Positions 15,337 to 24,413 of a stretch of DNA of 64,000 bases are shown here, piece after piece. Below the pieces are notes generated by a model that was not told the origin of the DNA, did not search any database, and saw only the letters and a program-made list of their open reading frames with translations. Location of the stretch: the NCBI RefSeq assembly GCF_005937185.1, contig NZ_VCNI01000006.1, positions 29,067 through 93,066 of the forward strand. Reading direction: 5' to 3'. Origin of the DNA: Flagellimonas algicola (GTDB lineage Bacteria; Bacteroidota; Bacteroidia; Flavobacteriales; Flavobacteriaceae). Position 1 is the first letter of the stretch; each line of letters begins with the position of its first letter. The position numbers and the translations under genes are program-made.

Positions 15337-16365
15337 TTATGATTCACTATGTTTGGCATAGTTCCTCCACTTTTCAATGCAGAGGGTAATATCTTCGGGC
15401 AATTCAGAATCAAATCGCATAAACTCACCACTTACCGGGTGTGCAAAACCCAAGGTTTTGGCATGTAGGGCTTGTCTTGGAAGAACCTTAAACGCATTTT
15501 CCACAAATTGTTTGTACTTGGTAAAAGTGGTTCCCTTCAATATTTTATCTCCACCATAACGCTCATCATTGAACAAAGTGTTGCCAATATATTTCATATG
15601 TACCCGAATCTGATGGGTCCTTCCTGTTTCCAGTTTGCACGAAATCAAGGTCACATAGCCCAATCGTTCAATTACCTTATAATGGGTCACCGCGTCCTTC
15701 CCTTGATCGCCTTCCGGGAAGACCATCATTTGTAAGCGATTTTTGGGGTTTCTGGCGATATGTCCTTCCACAATACCCTCGTCATCGGCAACATTTCCCC
15801 ATACCAATGCCAAATACTCCCGCTCGCTGCTCTTATCAAAGAACTGCTTGGCCAAATGGGTCATGGCGTGCTCTGTTTTGGCAATCACCAAAAGGCCAGA
15901 TGTGTCTTTATCTATCCGATGTACAAGCCCGGGGCGTTCAGAACTGTTCTTGGGCAGATGATCAAAATGATGTACCAGGGCATTGATCAAGGTTCCCGAA
16001 TAGTTTCCATGCCCGGGATGCACTACCATGCCAGCAGGCTTGTTAACCACCAGTAGGGAATCATCCTCATGAACAATATCGAGTGGAATATCTTCAGGAG
16101 TCAGCAGAAATTCATAAGGCGGATGTTCAAACATCACTTTCACCTGATCTCCCGCCTTAACCTTGTAGTTCTGCTTTACAATGGCATCATTCACCCAAAT
16201 ATGTCCTTGCTTGGCGGCTTGTTGGATCTTATTTCGGGTAGCATTCTCAATGAAATTCATCAAAAACTTGTCCACGCGCAAGGGCTCTTGACCCTTGGAA
16301 GCAGTAAACTTATGGTGTTCAAAGAGTTCTTCCTGCGATAATTCAGGATTTTCGGGAGTGTCCAT
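15337..16365 (-). CDS. rluD: RluA/RluD-family 23S rRNA pseudouridine synthase
   Basis: The 342-residue enzyme has an N-terminal S4 RNA-binding domain (about residues 28-85) and an RluA-type catalytic domain. The catalytic Asp is Asp152 in HRIDKDTSGLLV. The block LETGRTHQIRVHMKYIGNTLFND is intact. The S4 domain and length point to RluD (large-subunit rRNA helix 69), although RluC-like specificity cannot be excluded. Its start lies 2 bases after the stop of the PASTA gene, so the two are translationally close. Confidence 0.88.
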   Translation of the reverse strand: MDTPENPELSQEELFEHHKFTASKGQEPLRVDKFLMNFIENATRNKIQQAAKQGHIWVNDAIVKQNYKVKAGDQVKVMFEHPPYEFLLTPEDIPLDIVHEDDSLLVVNKPAGMVVHPGHGNYSGTLINALVHHFDHLPKNSSERPGLVHRIDKDTSGLLVIAKTEHAMTHLAKQFFDKSSEREYLALVWGNVADDEGIVEGHIARNPKNRLQMMVFPEGDQGKDAVTHYKVIERLGYVTLISCKLETGRTHQIRVHMKYIGNTLFNDERYGGDKILKGTTFTKYKQFVENAFKVLPRQALHAKTLGFAHPVSGEFMRFDSELPEDITLCIEKWRNYAKHSES

Positions 16366-16367
16366 GC

Positions 16368-16955
16368 CTATTGCGATTCTGCCTGCACCCTGGCACTACC
16401 TGGAATGGTACCATTGCCACAAATCAGTTCTATCTTGGAAGTTTTGGGCAATTTATCCCCAGGTTTCACATGCTTCCCTTTATGTTTCAGTCTATACACC
16501 ATGTCCCTGCCAAGCTCATCTATATAGGTAACCCGTTGCACTTCCAAACCTACGGCCTGCAGCATGGTTCTCGCATTGCGTTGGGTAACTTGGATAATAT
16601 CTGGAACGGATACTTTTTTATACCCAGAAGGGTTGACCGTAAAATAAATTTTACGATTGGCTTTCACCTTGTTTCCAGCGGGAGGATCCTGTTCCAAAAT
16701 GGAAAATCTGGGAAAATCGGGGTTATAGTTGGAGGAATCCAACACCTGATAACGCAGGCCCGCATCTTCAACGGCATCGCGCATCTCCATGACAGACATT
16801 CTAGAGAAATCCGGTACTTCCACAAACTCGCCGTGATTAGTGGAACTTTTGAGCCACTGTAAGGTTATATAAACCAAAAGCACAACCGCCACCAAGGCCA
16901 GAGCCAATTGGATAAAAAATATTTTACTTTTCAAAAAGCTCAAAAAATGTTTCAT
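16368..16955 (-). CDS. PASTA domain membrane protein
   Basis: The 195-residue protein has a short cytoplasmic start, one transmembrane helix (about residues 14-35) and two periplasmic PASTA domains (about 42-110 and 113-180), recognised by VPDFSRMSVMEMRDAVEDAGL, LEQDPPAGNKVKANRKI and VPDIIQVTQRNARTML. PASTA modules bind peptidoglycan fragments or beta-lactams in other proteins. No kinase or transpeptidase domain is attached. It is divergent from ddl, a cell-wall precursor gene, 78 bases away, which suggests a cell-envelope role. Its exact function is unknown. Confidence 0.85.
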   Translation of the reverse strand: MKHFLSFLKSKIFFIQLALALVAVVLLVYITLQWLKSSTNHGEFVEVPDFSRMSVMEMRDAVEDAGLRYQVLDSSNYNPDFPRFSILEQDPPAGNKVKANRKIYFTVNPSGYKKVSVPDIIQVTQRNARTMLQAVGLEVQRVTYIDELGRDMVYRLKHKGKHVKPGDKLPKTSKIELICGNGTIPGSARVQAESQ

Positions 16956-17033
16956 CTACTTTTCCTTAACTGAACAAATATAGGAAAGCCAGCCATTTTT
17001 CTTTACTTTGGCCTTGCCATATTCGATAAGCCG

Positions 17034-18008
17034 ATGAAAAAAAACATTGCCATCATTATGGGTGGGTACTCCAGTGAGTATGATATCTCCATTAAAAGCG
17101 GCAAGGTGGTCCAAAAGTTTTTGGACAGCTCCAAGTACAATGCATTTCCCATCAAAATCACTCAAAAAAAATGGGTTTATGTAGACAGCAATAACACAGA
17201 GTTTGCCGTGGATAAATCGGATTTTACCATTTCACCCAATGGGGATAAAATTCATTTTGACTGTGTATTCAATGCGATACATGGAACTCCGGGAGAAGAT
17301 GGTTTGCTTCAGGCTTACTTTGAATTGTTGGGCCTACCGCATACTTCATGCAATCACTATCAAGCTGCGCTTACCTTTAACAAAAGGGATTTATTGAGCG
17401 CCCTAAAGCCCTATGGTGTTCCCTGTGCTACCTCTTATTTTTTGAACAAAGGTGATGCCGTTGATGAGGTCCAAATTGTCAAAAAAGTAGGATTGCCATG
17501 TTTTGTCAAGGCCAACAAAGCCGGGAGTAGTTATGGTATTAGCAAGGTGTACAAGAAGGAGGAAATAAAATCGGCCATTGACAAGGCATTTACTGAGGAC
17601 AGCGAGATTATTATTGAGTCCTCTTTGGAAGGAACGGAAGTTTCAGTAGGGGTCATCACCTATGAAGGTAAGATTGCCGTACTTCCAATCACGGAAATCG
17701 TTTCTGAAAATGATTTTTTTGATTACGAGGCCAAATATTTGGGGAAATCACAAGAAATAACCCCAGCCCGTATTTCCGAAATCCAGCAAAACAAGGTAAC
17801 CCAACTGGCTGAATTCATTTATAAAACTTTAGGACTAAAAGGCTATACGCGAAGTGAGTTTATTTTTATCGGCGACGAGCCCTATTTGTTGGAAGTGAAT
17901 ACCACCCCGGGGTTAACAGAGGAAAGCATACTTCCCCAACAGGCCAATACGGCAGGAATAAGTTTGGAGCAACTATTTAGCAGTGCCATAGAAGAAGCTT
18001 TACGATAG
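17034..18008 (+). CDS. ddl: D-alanine--D-alanine ligase
   Basis: This ATP-grasp enzyme makes the D-Ala-D-Ala dipeptide for peptidoglycan. The 324-residue protein has the N-terminal IIMGGYSSEYDISIKSG block, the GTPGEDGLLQAYFELLGLPHT motif, the ATP-grasp loop KANKAGSSYGISK, a conserved ESSLEGTEVSVGVI, and the metal site LLEVNTTPGLTEESILPQQA. coaD follows 31 bases downstream on the same strand. Confidence 0.96.
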   Translation: MKKNIAIIMGGYSSEYDISIKSGKVVQKFLDSSKYNAFPIKITQKKWVYVDSNNTEFAVDKSDFTISPNGDKIHFDCVFNAIHGTPGEDGLLQAYFELLGLPHTSCNHYQAALTFNKRDLLSALKPYGVPCATSYFLNKGDAVDEVQIVKKVGLPCFVKANKAGSSYGISKVYKKEEIKSAIDKAFTEDSEIIIESSLEGTEVSVGVITYEGKIAVLPITEIVSENDFFDYEAKYLGKSQEITPARISEIQQNKVTQLAEFIYKTLGLKGYTRSEFIFIGDEPYLLEVNTTPGLTEESILPQQANTAGISLEQLFSSAIEEALR

Positions 18009-18039
18009 AAATTCAGTATTTTTAACCAAACCAAAAATC

Positions 18040-18501
18040 ATGAGACGCGCTATTTTCCCGGGTTCTTTTGACCCTCTTACCCTTGGTCATTATGATATTA
18101 TCCATAGAGGGATAACGCTGTTTGATGAGTTATTGATCGCCATAGGAATCAATGCGGATAAGAAGTACATGTTCTCGCTAGAGGAAAGAACCCGATTTAT
18201 CTCCGAAGCGTTTAAACACGAACCCAAAATAAAGGTGGTTACCTATGAAGGTCTTACGGTGGATTTTTGCAAACAGGTAGATGCAGATTTTATTTTAAGA
18301 GGACTCCGTAATCCGGCCGATTTTGAGTTTGAAAAAGCCATTGCCCATACCAACCGTCAGCTTTCCGAGATTGAAACTGTTTTTTTATTGACCTCCTCTG
18401 GCAAATCGTACATCAGTTCTTCCATAGTGCGGGATGTTATTAGAAATGGAGGGGACTATACTGGATTGGTGCCGGACACGGTAAGGGTTGGTTTGAAATA
18501 G
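18040..18501 (+). CDS. coaD: Phosphopantetheine adenylyltransferase
   Basis: CoaD performs the fourth step of coenzyme A synthesis. The 153-residue protein shows the nucleotidyltransferase motif GSFDPLTLGH with His17, the RGLRNPADFEFE block, and the C-terminal ISSSIVRD signature. Length and motifs are standard. It sits immediately downstream of ddl and probably shares its transcript. Confidence 0.96.
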   Translation: MRRAIFPGSFDPLTLGHYDIIHRGITLFDELLIAIGINADKKYMFSLEERTRFISEAFKHEPKIKVVTYEGLTVDFCKQVDADFILRGLRNPADFEFEKAIAHTNRQLSEIETVFLLTSSGKSYISSSIVRDVIRNGGDYTGLVPDTVRVGLK

Positions 18502-18690
18502 ATGCATTACCCAAAGAGGTTGGCCTTCCCATCGAATCCAGCTTTCTTCCCACCTAGCGATTGATGCCATTCATCGAAGAAACCACATTTTTTTGTCGAT
18601 TCACAACAAATACTACGGGAGCAGTGACAATACCTATATTTTAGTAGGAAATTTCGTATAAAATCACTAACCCAAATCTTCCCCCAAAAT

Positions 18691-20529
18691 TTGAAAACCA
18701 CCGAAACCCTACCCCACCAGTATGTATTAAAACAGCTGCCAAAAGCTACCGCTTTGGTCAACAAAAATTCTCTTTTAGTTGATGCCTCAGATTCGTGGTA
18801 TGCCATTTTTGATGACTTACTTGGCCCCGGCAAAGACATTATTCACTGGTACCAAAATCATCTGGAAATTGATAAAACAAAACTTAAGAAGTATATAGGT
18901 ACCTCTTCTGGAGAGTCGTTTCGACATAAAAAATTAGTAAACGGCCAAGAACAATGGTATGAAAGCACCTGTACCCCTTGGTTTGACGAAGATGAAAACC
19001 TTCAGGGTACCATTATCCAGACCGATGACATTTCACAGCTAATGGAAAAAGAACAGGAATTGGACAGGATAACTTCATTATTGAAGACCAAATCTGAGGT
19101 CGCCAAGGTTGGGAGTTGGGAATATAATCTGGAAACCGAAGAACTCCATTGGTGCGAGGAAACCCAAAAAATACATGAGGTTCAACCTGATTATCAGCCA
19201 ACCGTAGCGGAAGCCATCGCATTCTACAAACAAGGATATAGCAGAAACCGGATTTCCATGCTTTTTCATAAAGCGTTGGAAAATGGCACCCCTTTCCACG
19301 AGAAACTGACCATCATTACAAAAGATGGCAAAGAACGCTGGGTAGCCGCAGCTGGTAAAGCCATTCGGAAAAATGGGGAAATCCACAAAATATTTGGAAC
19401 CTTTCAGGACATTGATGAACAGATGATGGCAGACAAAAAAATCCGGGAAAGTGAACAACTACTGACCACCTTGATAGACAACTTGCCCATTAATGTTTTT
19501 GTAAAGGACAAGGACTCCAGAAAAATATTGGTGAACAAAGCGGAATGTGATTATTTGGGTACCACCCCGGATACCCTTTTGGGTAAAACCGACTTTGACC
19601 TTTATGATGAGGCCGTGGCCCAAATTTCAAGGGATGAGGACCTGGAAGTGATGCGGACCCAAGAACCTATGATAGGCAAGGAGACCATTAACGTGAGAAG
19701 GGATGGCACCGCCACCAATTTCTTGACCTCCAAAATCCCGTTGTTGGATTTGAAAGGGAAGGCTTATGGGCTCATCGGCATGAGTATGGACATTACCCAC
19801 ATCAAACAAAAGGAGGACCAACTCCATAACTTGATCAATGTTACTGCCATCCAAAATAAAAAGCTCATCAATTTTGCACACATTGTTTCGCATAATCTAA
19901 GGTCCCATACGGCCAACTTCTCTATGCTATTGGATTTTCTCATCCGCGAATCGGATGAAAAGGAAAAACAACGAATCATGAAAATGTTGTTCCATGCTTC
20001 TGACAATCTCTTGGATACCTTGGAAAACCTAAATGAGGTTGTAGACATAAGCACCAATGTCAATTTGGACAAAAAATCCTTAAATCTTAGTGAGCACATT
20101 ACCAAAATGCAGCAAAATCTTTCCGCTTTTTTGGAAGAAAACCAGGTAGAATTTGAAAACCACGTACCTGACGATATGATGGTGTCCAGCGTACCGGCCT
20201 ATTTGGAAAGTATTCTACTTAACCTTGTAACCAATGCCGTTAAATATCAACAACCTGAAAGGAGACCGGTAGTTGAATTAAGAGCCATAAAACAAGATAA
20301 AAATATTATGTTCAGTGTTACCGACAATGGACTCGGTATTGACCTAAATCGATACGGAGACAAGATTTTTGGGATGTACAAAACCTTCCACAACCACAAA
20401 GATGCACGGGGACTGGGGCTGTACATCATTAAAAACCAAATCGAGGCCATGGACGGTAGTATTTCCGTTAGCAGTGAAGTGGGTAAGGGTTCTACATTCA
20501 ACGTGTATTTCAATGAAGAAACTGAATAG
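18691..20529 (+). CDS. Multi-PAS sensor histidine kinase, cytoplasmic
   Basis: A 612-residue kinase without transmembrane segments. Three PAS regions are visible (about residues 10-125, 130-250 and 250-370), the middle one with the HEKLTIITKDGKERWV pattern typical of PAS-3 folds. The phospho-accepting His is His401 in IVSHNLRSH. The ATPase domain shows an N-box (NLVTNAVKY), a G1 box (VTDNGLGID) and GLGLYIIKNQIEAMDG. No ATG fits, so a TTG at 18691 is taken as the start. Its stop overlaps the start of the receiver gene by 17 bases, so they form a two-component pair. Confidence 0.85.
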   Translation: MKTTETLPHQYVLKQLPKATALVNKNSLLVDASDSWYAIFDDLLGPGKDIIHWYQNHLEIDKTKLKKYIGTSSGESFRHKKLVNGQEQWYESTCTPWFDEDENLQGTIIQTDDISQLMEKEQELDRITSLLKTKSEVAKVGSWEYNLETEELHWCEETQKIHEVQPDYQPTVAEAIAFYKQGYSRNRISMLFHKALENGTPFHEKLTIITKDGKERWVAAAGKAIRKNGEIHKIFGTFQDIDEQMMADKKIRESEQLLTTLIDNLPINVFVKDKDSRKILVNKAECDYLGTTPDTLLGKTDFDLYDEAVAQISRDEDLEVMRTQEPMIGKETINVRRDGTATNFLTSKIPLLDLKGKAYGLIGMSMDITHIKQKEDQLHNLINVTAIQNKKLINFAHIVSHNLRSHTANFSMLLDFLIRESDEKEKQRIMKMLFHASDNLLDTLENLNEVVDISTNVNLDKKSLNLSEHITKMQQNLSAFLEENQVEFENHVPDDMMVSSVPAYLESILLNLVTNAVKYQQPERRPVVELRAIKQDKNIMFSVTDNGLGIDLNRYGDKIFGMYKTFHNHKDARGLGLYIIKNQIEAMDGSISVSSEVGKGSTFNVYFNEETE

Positions 20530-20926
20530 CATCTATATCATTGATGATGACCCCATCACTGTTTTTGGTTTAAGAAAAATGTTGAAGACCATAACCATAT
20601 GTAAGGACATCACAGATTTTGAAAATGGAAGATTGGCTCTGGAAGCCTTAAAAAGAAGAATTGAGCTAAAAATACCCTGCCCTGAGGTTATCTTTTTGGA
20701 CATAAACATGCCCATTATGGATGGTTGGGAATTTTTGGAAGAACTGGTGTCCTTGAACATTCCCGAGAAAATAATCATCAATGTAATTACTTCATCCATA
20801 GACCCTATTGATTATAAACGGTGGAATGATTTTAGATTGAACTGCTGGCATCATCTCAATTTCAAGAACAAACCGCTTTATAAATTGGAGGTCACGGACT
20901 TAAGTAGGGTGCATTTGGCTTCATGA
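20513..20926 (+). CDS. Receiver-only response regulator paired with PAS kinase
   Basis: The 137-residue product has the acidic patch DDDP (11-14), phospho-acceptor Asp63 in VIFLDINMPIMDG and Thr/Ser in VITSSIDP. The segment before the conserved Lys is unusual: after DYKRWNDF it reads RLNCWHHLNFKNKPL, where relatives have a smooth YVxxFLxKPL pattern, so the last strand is degenerate although Lys120 can still be aligned. The ATG at 20513 lies inside the kinase stop region. Output is probably by protein-protein contact. Confidence 0.8.
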   Translation: MKKLNSIYIIDDDPITVFGLRKMLKTITICKDITDFENGRLALEALKRRIELKIPCPEVIFLDINMPIMDGWEFLEELVSLNIPEKIIINVITSSIDPIDYKRWNDFRLNCWHHLNFKNKPLYKLEVTDLSRVHLAS

Positions 20927-20957
20927 CCATAATATTCCTTATTTTTAAGGCTCTGTA

Positions 20958-22775
20958 ATGGGGAATTCCATGCAAGTTTTATACAAAACCAAATCCAACT
21001 ATAAGCTCTTTGCTTTCATATCGGCTTTGACGCTTTTTATTTCTTGTGAGACAATTACGCAGGATACAATTGCCTCGTATGAGACCTATTACGAGCTTTC
21101 CGATGGTACGGAAACGGCCACGTACCAGCAAACCATCGATTTTTATATCAGGTTGGCCAAGGATTTTCCAGAAATCAATATACAGACCATTGGCGAAACG
21201 GATAGCGGTTATCCACTCCACTTGGTTACGTTTAATCCTGATGGCGACTTCAATTTTGACCATATTAGGGCAGATAAAGCCATAATCTTGATCAACAACG
21301 GCATACACCCTGGCGAGAGCGATGGAATTGATGCCACTATGATGCTCTTTAGGGATTTGGCTACCACCAAGTTGAAGCACCCAAAAAATGTAATATTGGC
21401 CACCATCCCCATTTATAATATTGGCGGGGCACTCTATAGGAACTCCAATACCCGGGCTAACCAAAACGGTCCAGAGGCATACGGTTTTAGGGGAAATGCC
21501 AAGAACTATGACCTCAACAGGGATTTTGTTAAAATGGATACCAAAAACGCCAAAACCTTTACCCAAATTTTCCATTTGGTCAAACCTGATGTATTCATAG
21601 ACAACCATGTGAGCAATGGTGCGGACTATCAGTATGCATTAACACATTTGTTTACCCAACACAACAAATTAGGGGGCAAACTGGGTGAATATCTCCATCA
21701 AGAACTTCATCCAAAACTGGAAAAATCCCTAGAGGAAAAAGCATGGGATATAACGCCCTATGTAAACGTATTCAATCGTCCTCCTGAGCTCGGTTTTACC
21801 CAATTTATGGATCACCCGAGATATTCCACCGGATATACTACTTTGTGGAATACGTTGGGAATGATGGTGGAAACCCATATGCTCAAACCTTATAAGCAGC
21901 GAGTGGAAGGCACCTATGCATTAATGGAAAGTATGGTTGGCATCGTGGAAAAAGATTATAAGACTATTAAAAAAATCCGAAATAAGACACAAGAACAAAT
22001 GGTTGATCTTCAGGAGTACTATTTCAATTGGCAAGTGGACACCTCACAAACAACCACCCTTGAGTTTAAGGGTTTTGAAGCGGAGCAGTTGGAAAGTGAG
22101 ATAACCGGATTCCCAAGGCTAAAATATAACCGTGACCAGCCTTTCACCAGGGAAACAGTATACCATAACTACTTTAAGCCAAGCGATACCATTACAGTTC
22201 CGGCAGCTTATGTAATTCCCCAGAGTTGGAAGAACATTGTGGAACGATTGGATGCCAATCAGATACAATACACGGAAGTTACTGAAGACATGGAATTGCT
22301 TTTGGAAACCTATACCATCTCCAGCTATGAAACTAGGGACAATCCTTATGAGGGACATTATCCACATTACAATTCCCAAGTTGATAAACGTTTGGATAAT
22401 GTGCAACTAAGGGAAGGCGACCTGATTGTACCGACCAATCAATTGGGGGCAAGATATTTGTTGGAAACACTGGAGCCGCAGGCAGACGACTCCTTTTTCA
22501 ATTGGAATTTCTTTGATACGGTGCTTCAGCAAAAAGAAGGTTTTTCGCCTTACGTTTTTGAGGATGTGGCTTTGAAGATATTACAGAAAGACTCTGTGCT
22601 TCGTAAAAACTTCTTGATTAAAAAGGAACTTGATGAAGATTTTGCCCAGAATTGGTATGCGCAATTGGATTGGGTCTTCCAACGTTCAAAATATAGGGAA
22701 AAACCATATTTAAGATATCCCATTTTTAGAATTGCAAAGGACAGCAAAGCGGCAACCCTTATTCCGAAGGAATAA
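20958..22775 (+). CDS. M14-family zinc carboxypeptidase, lipoprotein
   Basis: The 605-residue protein has a lipoprotein signal ending in LFISC, with Cys about residue 29, so it is probably anchored in the outer membrane or periplasm. The M14 zinc ligands are His117 and Glu120 in NGIHPGES and His217 in IDNHVSNGAD; the catalytic Glu is Glu305 in MMVETHML. The C-terminal 250 residues are a family-specific extension. The start is uncertain between ATG 20958 and 20970. Substrates may be peptides or peptidoglycan stems; sequence alone does not decide. Confidence 0.85.
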   Translation: MGNSMQVLYKTKSNYKLFAFISALTLFISCETITQDTIASYETYYELSDGTETATYQQTIDFYIRLAKDFPEINIQTIGETDSGYPLHLVTFNPDGDFNFDHIRADKAIILINNGIHPGESDGIDATMMLFRDLATTKLKHPKNVILATIPIYNIGGALYRNSNTRANQNGPEAYGFRGNAKNYDLNRDFVKMDTKNAKTFTQIFHLVKPDVFIDNHVSNGADYQYALTHLFTQHNKLGGKLGEYLHQELHPKLEKSLEEKAWDITPYVNVFNRPPELGFTQFMDHPRYSTGYTTLWNTLGMMVETHMLKPYKQRVEGTYALMESMVGIVEKDYKTIKKIRNKTQEQMVDLQEYYFNWQVDTSQTTTLEFKGFEAEQLESEITGFPRLKYNRDQPFTRETVYHNYFKPSDTITVPAAYVIPQSWKNIVERLDANQIQYTEVTEDMELLLETYTISSYETRDNPYEGHYPHYNSQVDKRLDNVQLREGDLIVPTNQLGARYLLETLEPQADDSFFNWNFFDTVLQQKEGFSPYVFEDVALKILQKDSVLRKNFLIKKELDEDFAQNWYAQLDWVFQRSKYREKPYLRYPIFRIAKDSKAATLIPKE

Positions 22776-23364
22776 ACCAATCCTTGAACAGGATTTTGAT
22801 ATTGTGATAGGAGTTTTCCAGCGCTTTCTTCGTTTTTTTGGCCCCTTTCCACTTTACTTTTAAGATACCTTCGGCCTCCTGGCCTACCAACTTCCCGGAA
22901 TAGGTAGTGCTCATCCTAAACCAATGCACCTGCTTTAAGCGGTATTCCCCATTTCTTTTGAAGACATGGTAGGTGGTTCTCAAAAACTTCTCGATAACCA
23001 AATCCTTTACTCCGGTTTCCTCCTCCACTTCCCGAATTGCGGCCTTTTCTATGGACTCTCCTTTGTCCACCTTTCCTTTGGGCAAATCCCACTTGCCATT
23101 TCTAAAAATAAAAAGCACTTTGTCCTTAGCATTGGTAACAAAACCACCTCCAGCTACCACCACAGGAATTTTATGCATAAAAACATCCAACATTTTTTCC
23201 TCGTCAGGGTGGTAAATGTAAGCTTCTTTGAGTCTGCCTTTGGACAAGGAATCTATGGCCATTAGTATAGAATCGCCATCGAGCGAAAAGAGATTTCCGT
23301 TGGTGTTGTCCTGGCGCTCATTTGTTAAAATCAGAGGGGACTCATTAACAAAAACTTTATACAT
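22759..23364 (-). CDS. Nudix hydrolase
   Basis: The 201-residue protein carries a complete Nudix box, GKVDKGESIEKAAIREVEEETGV, written here only as its key residues: Gly, Glu, and the REVEEE core that binds metal. The N-terminal 70 residues form a separate small domain. The start at 23364 (MYKVFVNE) fits better than longer in-frame options, which would run through the pyrE start region. The substrate is probably a nucleoside diphosphate derivative but is undetermined. Its 3' end overlaps the M14 peptidase gene by 17 bases (convergent), and its start codon lies 7 bases from that of pyrE (divergent). Confidence 0.85.
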   Translation of the reverse strand: MYKVFVNESPLILTNERQDNTNGNLFSLDGDSILMAIDSLSKGRLKEAYIYHPDEEKMLDVFMHKIPVVVAGGGFVTNAKDKVLFIFRNGKWDLPKGKVDKGESIEKAAIREVEEETGVKDLVIEKFLRTTYHVFKRNGEYRLKQVHWFRMSTTYSGKLVGQEAEGILKVKWKGAKKTKKALENSYHNIKILFKDWFIPSE

Positions 23365-23367
23365 TTG
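23360..23367 (+). promoter_or_regulatory. Possible -7 box of pyrE (TACATTTG)
   Basis: TACATTTG fits TAnnTTTG and ends 4 bases before the pyrE ATG, so the pyrE mRNA would be leaderless or nearly so. The box overlaps the Nudix start codon on the other strand. No well-spaced TTG was found upstream, which limits confidence. Confidence 0.35.
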
Positions 23368-23371
23368 CGCA

Positions 23372-24010
23372 ATGGTTTTAAACAAGGATACTGCTAAAAA
23401 AACAGCCGAGCTTCTGCTGCAAATTAATGCAATTAAGTTGGAACCAGAAAATCCATTTACATGGGCTTCTGGTTGGAAATCCCCCATCTACTGTGACAAC
23501 AGAGTCATGCTTTCATACCCAGAAATCAGGGATTTTGTGCGTAAGGAGATGGCCAAACAGGTTGAGGAGTTGTATGGTAAACCCGATGTTATCGCCGGGG
23601 TTGCCACCGGAGCTATTGGTATTGGGATTTTAGTTGCGGATGCCCTTGGACTTCCTTTTGTGTATGTAAGGCCAGAACCCAAATCGCATGGAAGACAAAA
23701 CCAGGTAGAAGGTCACCTTGAAGCTGGTCAAACGGTGGTGGTCATTGAAGATTTAATCAGTACAGGGAAAAGCAGCCTTAATGCGGTACGGGCCTTACGC
23801 TCCCAACAGGTTGATGTTAAAGGAATGATTGCTGTTTTTACCTATGGTTTTTCTTTGTCAGATGCCAATTTTGCAGAAGAAAAGCTAGACTTGCACACCT
23901 TGTCGGATTACGCCCATTTAATTGAGCAAGCTTCCGAAACCAATTATATCGAAGAATCACAAATGCAAACCTTGTTGCAGTGGAAGTCCAATCCACAGCA
24001 ATGGAAATAA
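23372..24010 (+). CDS. pyrE: Orotate phosphoribosyltransferase
   Basis: PyrE converts orotate and PRPP to orotidine monophosphate in pyrimidine synthesis. The 212-residue enzyme contains the PRPP-binding motif VVVIEDLISTGKSS and the orotate-site region WASGWKSPIYCDNRVMLSYP. The start at 23372 is supported by the family N-terminus and by the divergent neighbour; an in-frame upstream start would overlap the Nudix gene on the other strand. A small SRPBCC gene follows after 9 bases. Confidence 0.95.
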   Translation: MVLNKDTAKKTAELLLQINAIKLEPENPFTWASGWKSPIYCDNRVMLSYPEIRDFVRKEMAKQVEELYGKPDVIAGVATGAIGIGILVADALGLPFVYVRPEPKSHGRQNQVEGHLEAGQTVVVIEDLISTGKSSLNAVRALRSQQVDVKGMIAVFTYGFSLSDANFAEEKLDLHTLSDYAHLIEQASETNYIEESQMQTLLQWKSNPQQWK

Positions 24011-24019
24011 CCTCATATT

Positions 24020-24412
24020 ATGCACATTGAAGTAGCCAAAAAAAAAGTGGGCAAAAGCGCTCAAGAAGTTTTTGAGTTTTTGACCGATATCCGAAACTTT
24101 GAAACCCTGATGCCAGACAATATTGACAAATTTGAGGTTTTGGATGAAAACACTTTCCGATTTGCACTGAAAGGAATGCCAGAAATCGTATTGCGCCTAA
24201 AGGAGCAAAACCCACATGACAAGGTGGTTCTAGGTGCTGCAAGTGACAAGTTGCCCTTTACCCTCACAGGGAGCATTGAACCAATAGGTGATACAGAAAG
24301 TGAAGTGGGCCTAAGCTTTGAAGGGGAATTCAATGCCATGATGGCCATGATGATCAAAGCTCCCATCACCAATTTTATGGAAACGCTTTCAGCCAATATG
24401 GACAAAATTTAG
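24020..24412 (+). CDS. SRPBCC (START/Bet v1-like) family protein
   Basis: The 130 residues have the pattern of the small polyketide-cyclase/SRPBCC fold: VGKSAQEVFEFLTDIRNFETLMP at the start, a central strand series, and a C-terminal helix ending NFMETLSANMDKI. Such proteins have a deep hydrophobic ligand pocket. It lies 9 bases after pyrE and is probably co-transcribed. The ligand is unknown. It converges with birA, with only one base between the two stop codons. Confidence 0.8.
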   Translation: MHIEVAKKKVGKSAQEVFEFLTDIRNFETLMPDNIDKFEVLDENTFRFALKGMPEIVLRLKEQNPHDKVVLGAASDKLPFTLTGSIEPIGDTESEVGLSFEGEFNAMMAMMIKAPITNFMETLSANMDKI

Positions 24413-24413
24413 G

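Noticed and set aside
20979..21608. Open frame of 209 codons on the minus strand
   Set aside because: It lies opposite the conserved zinc-binding part of the M14 peptidase and shows no domain of its own.
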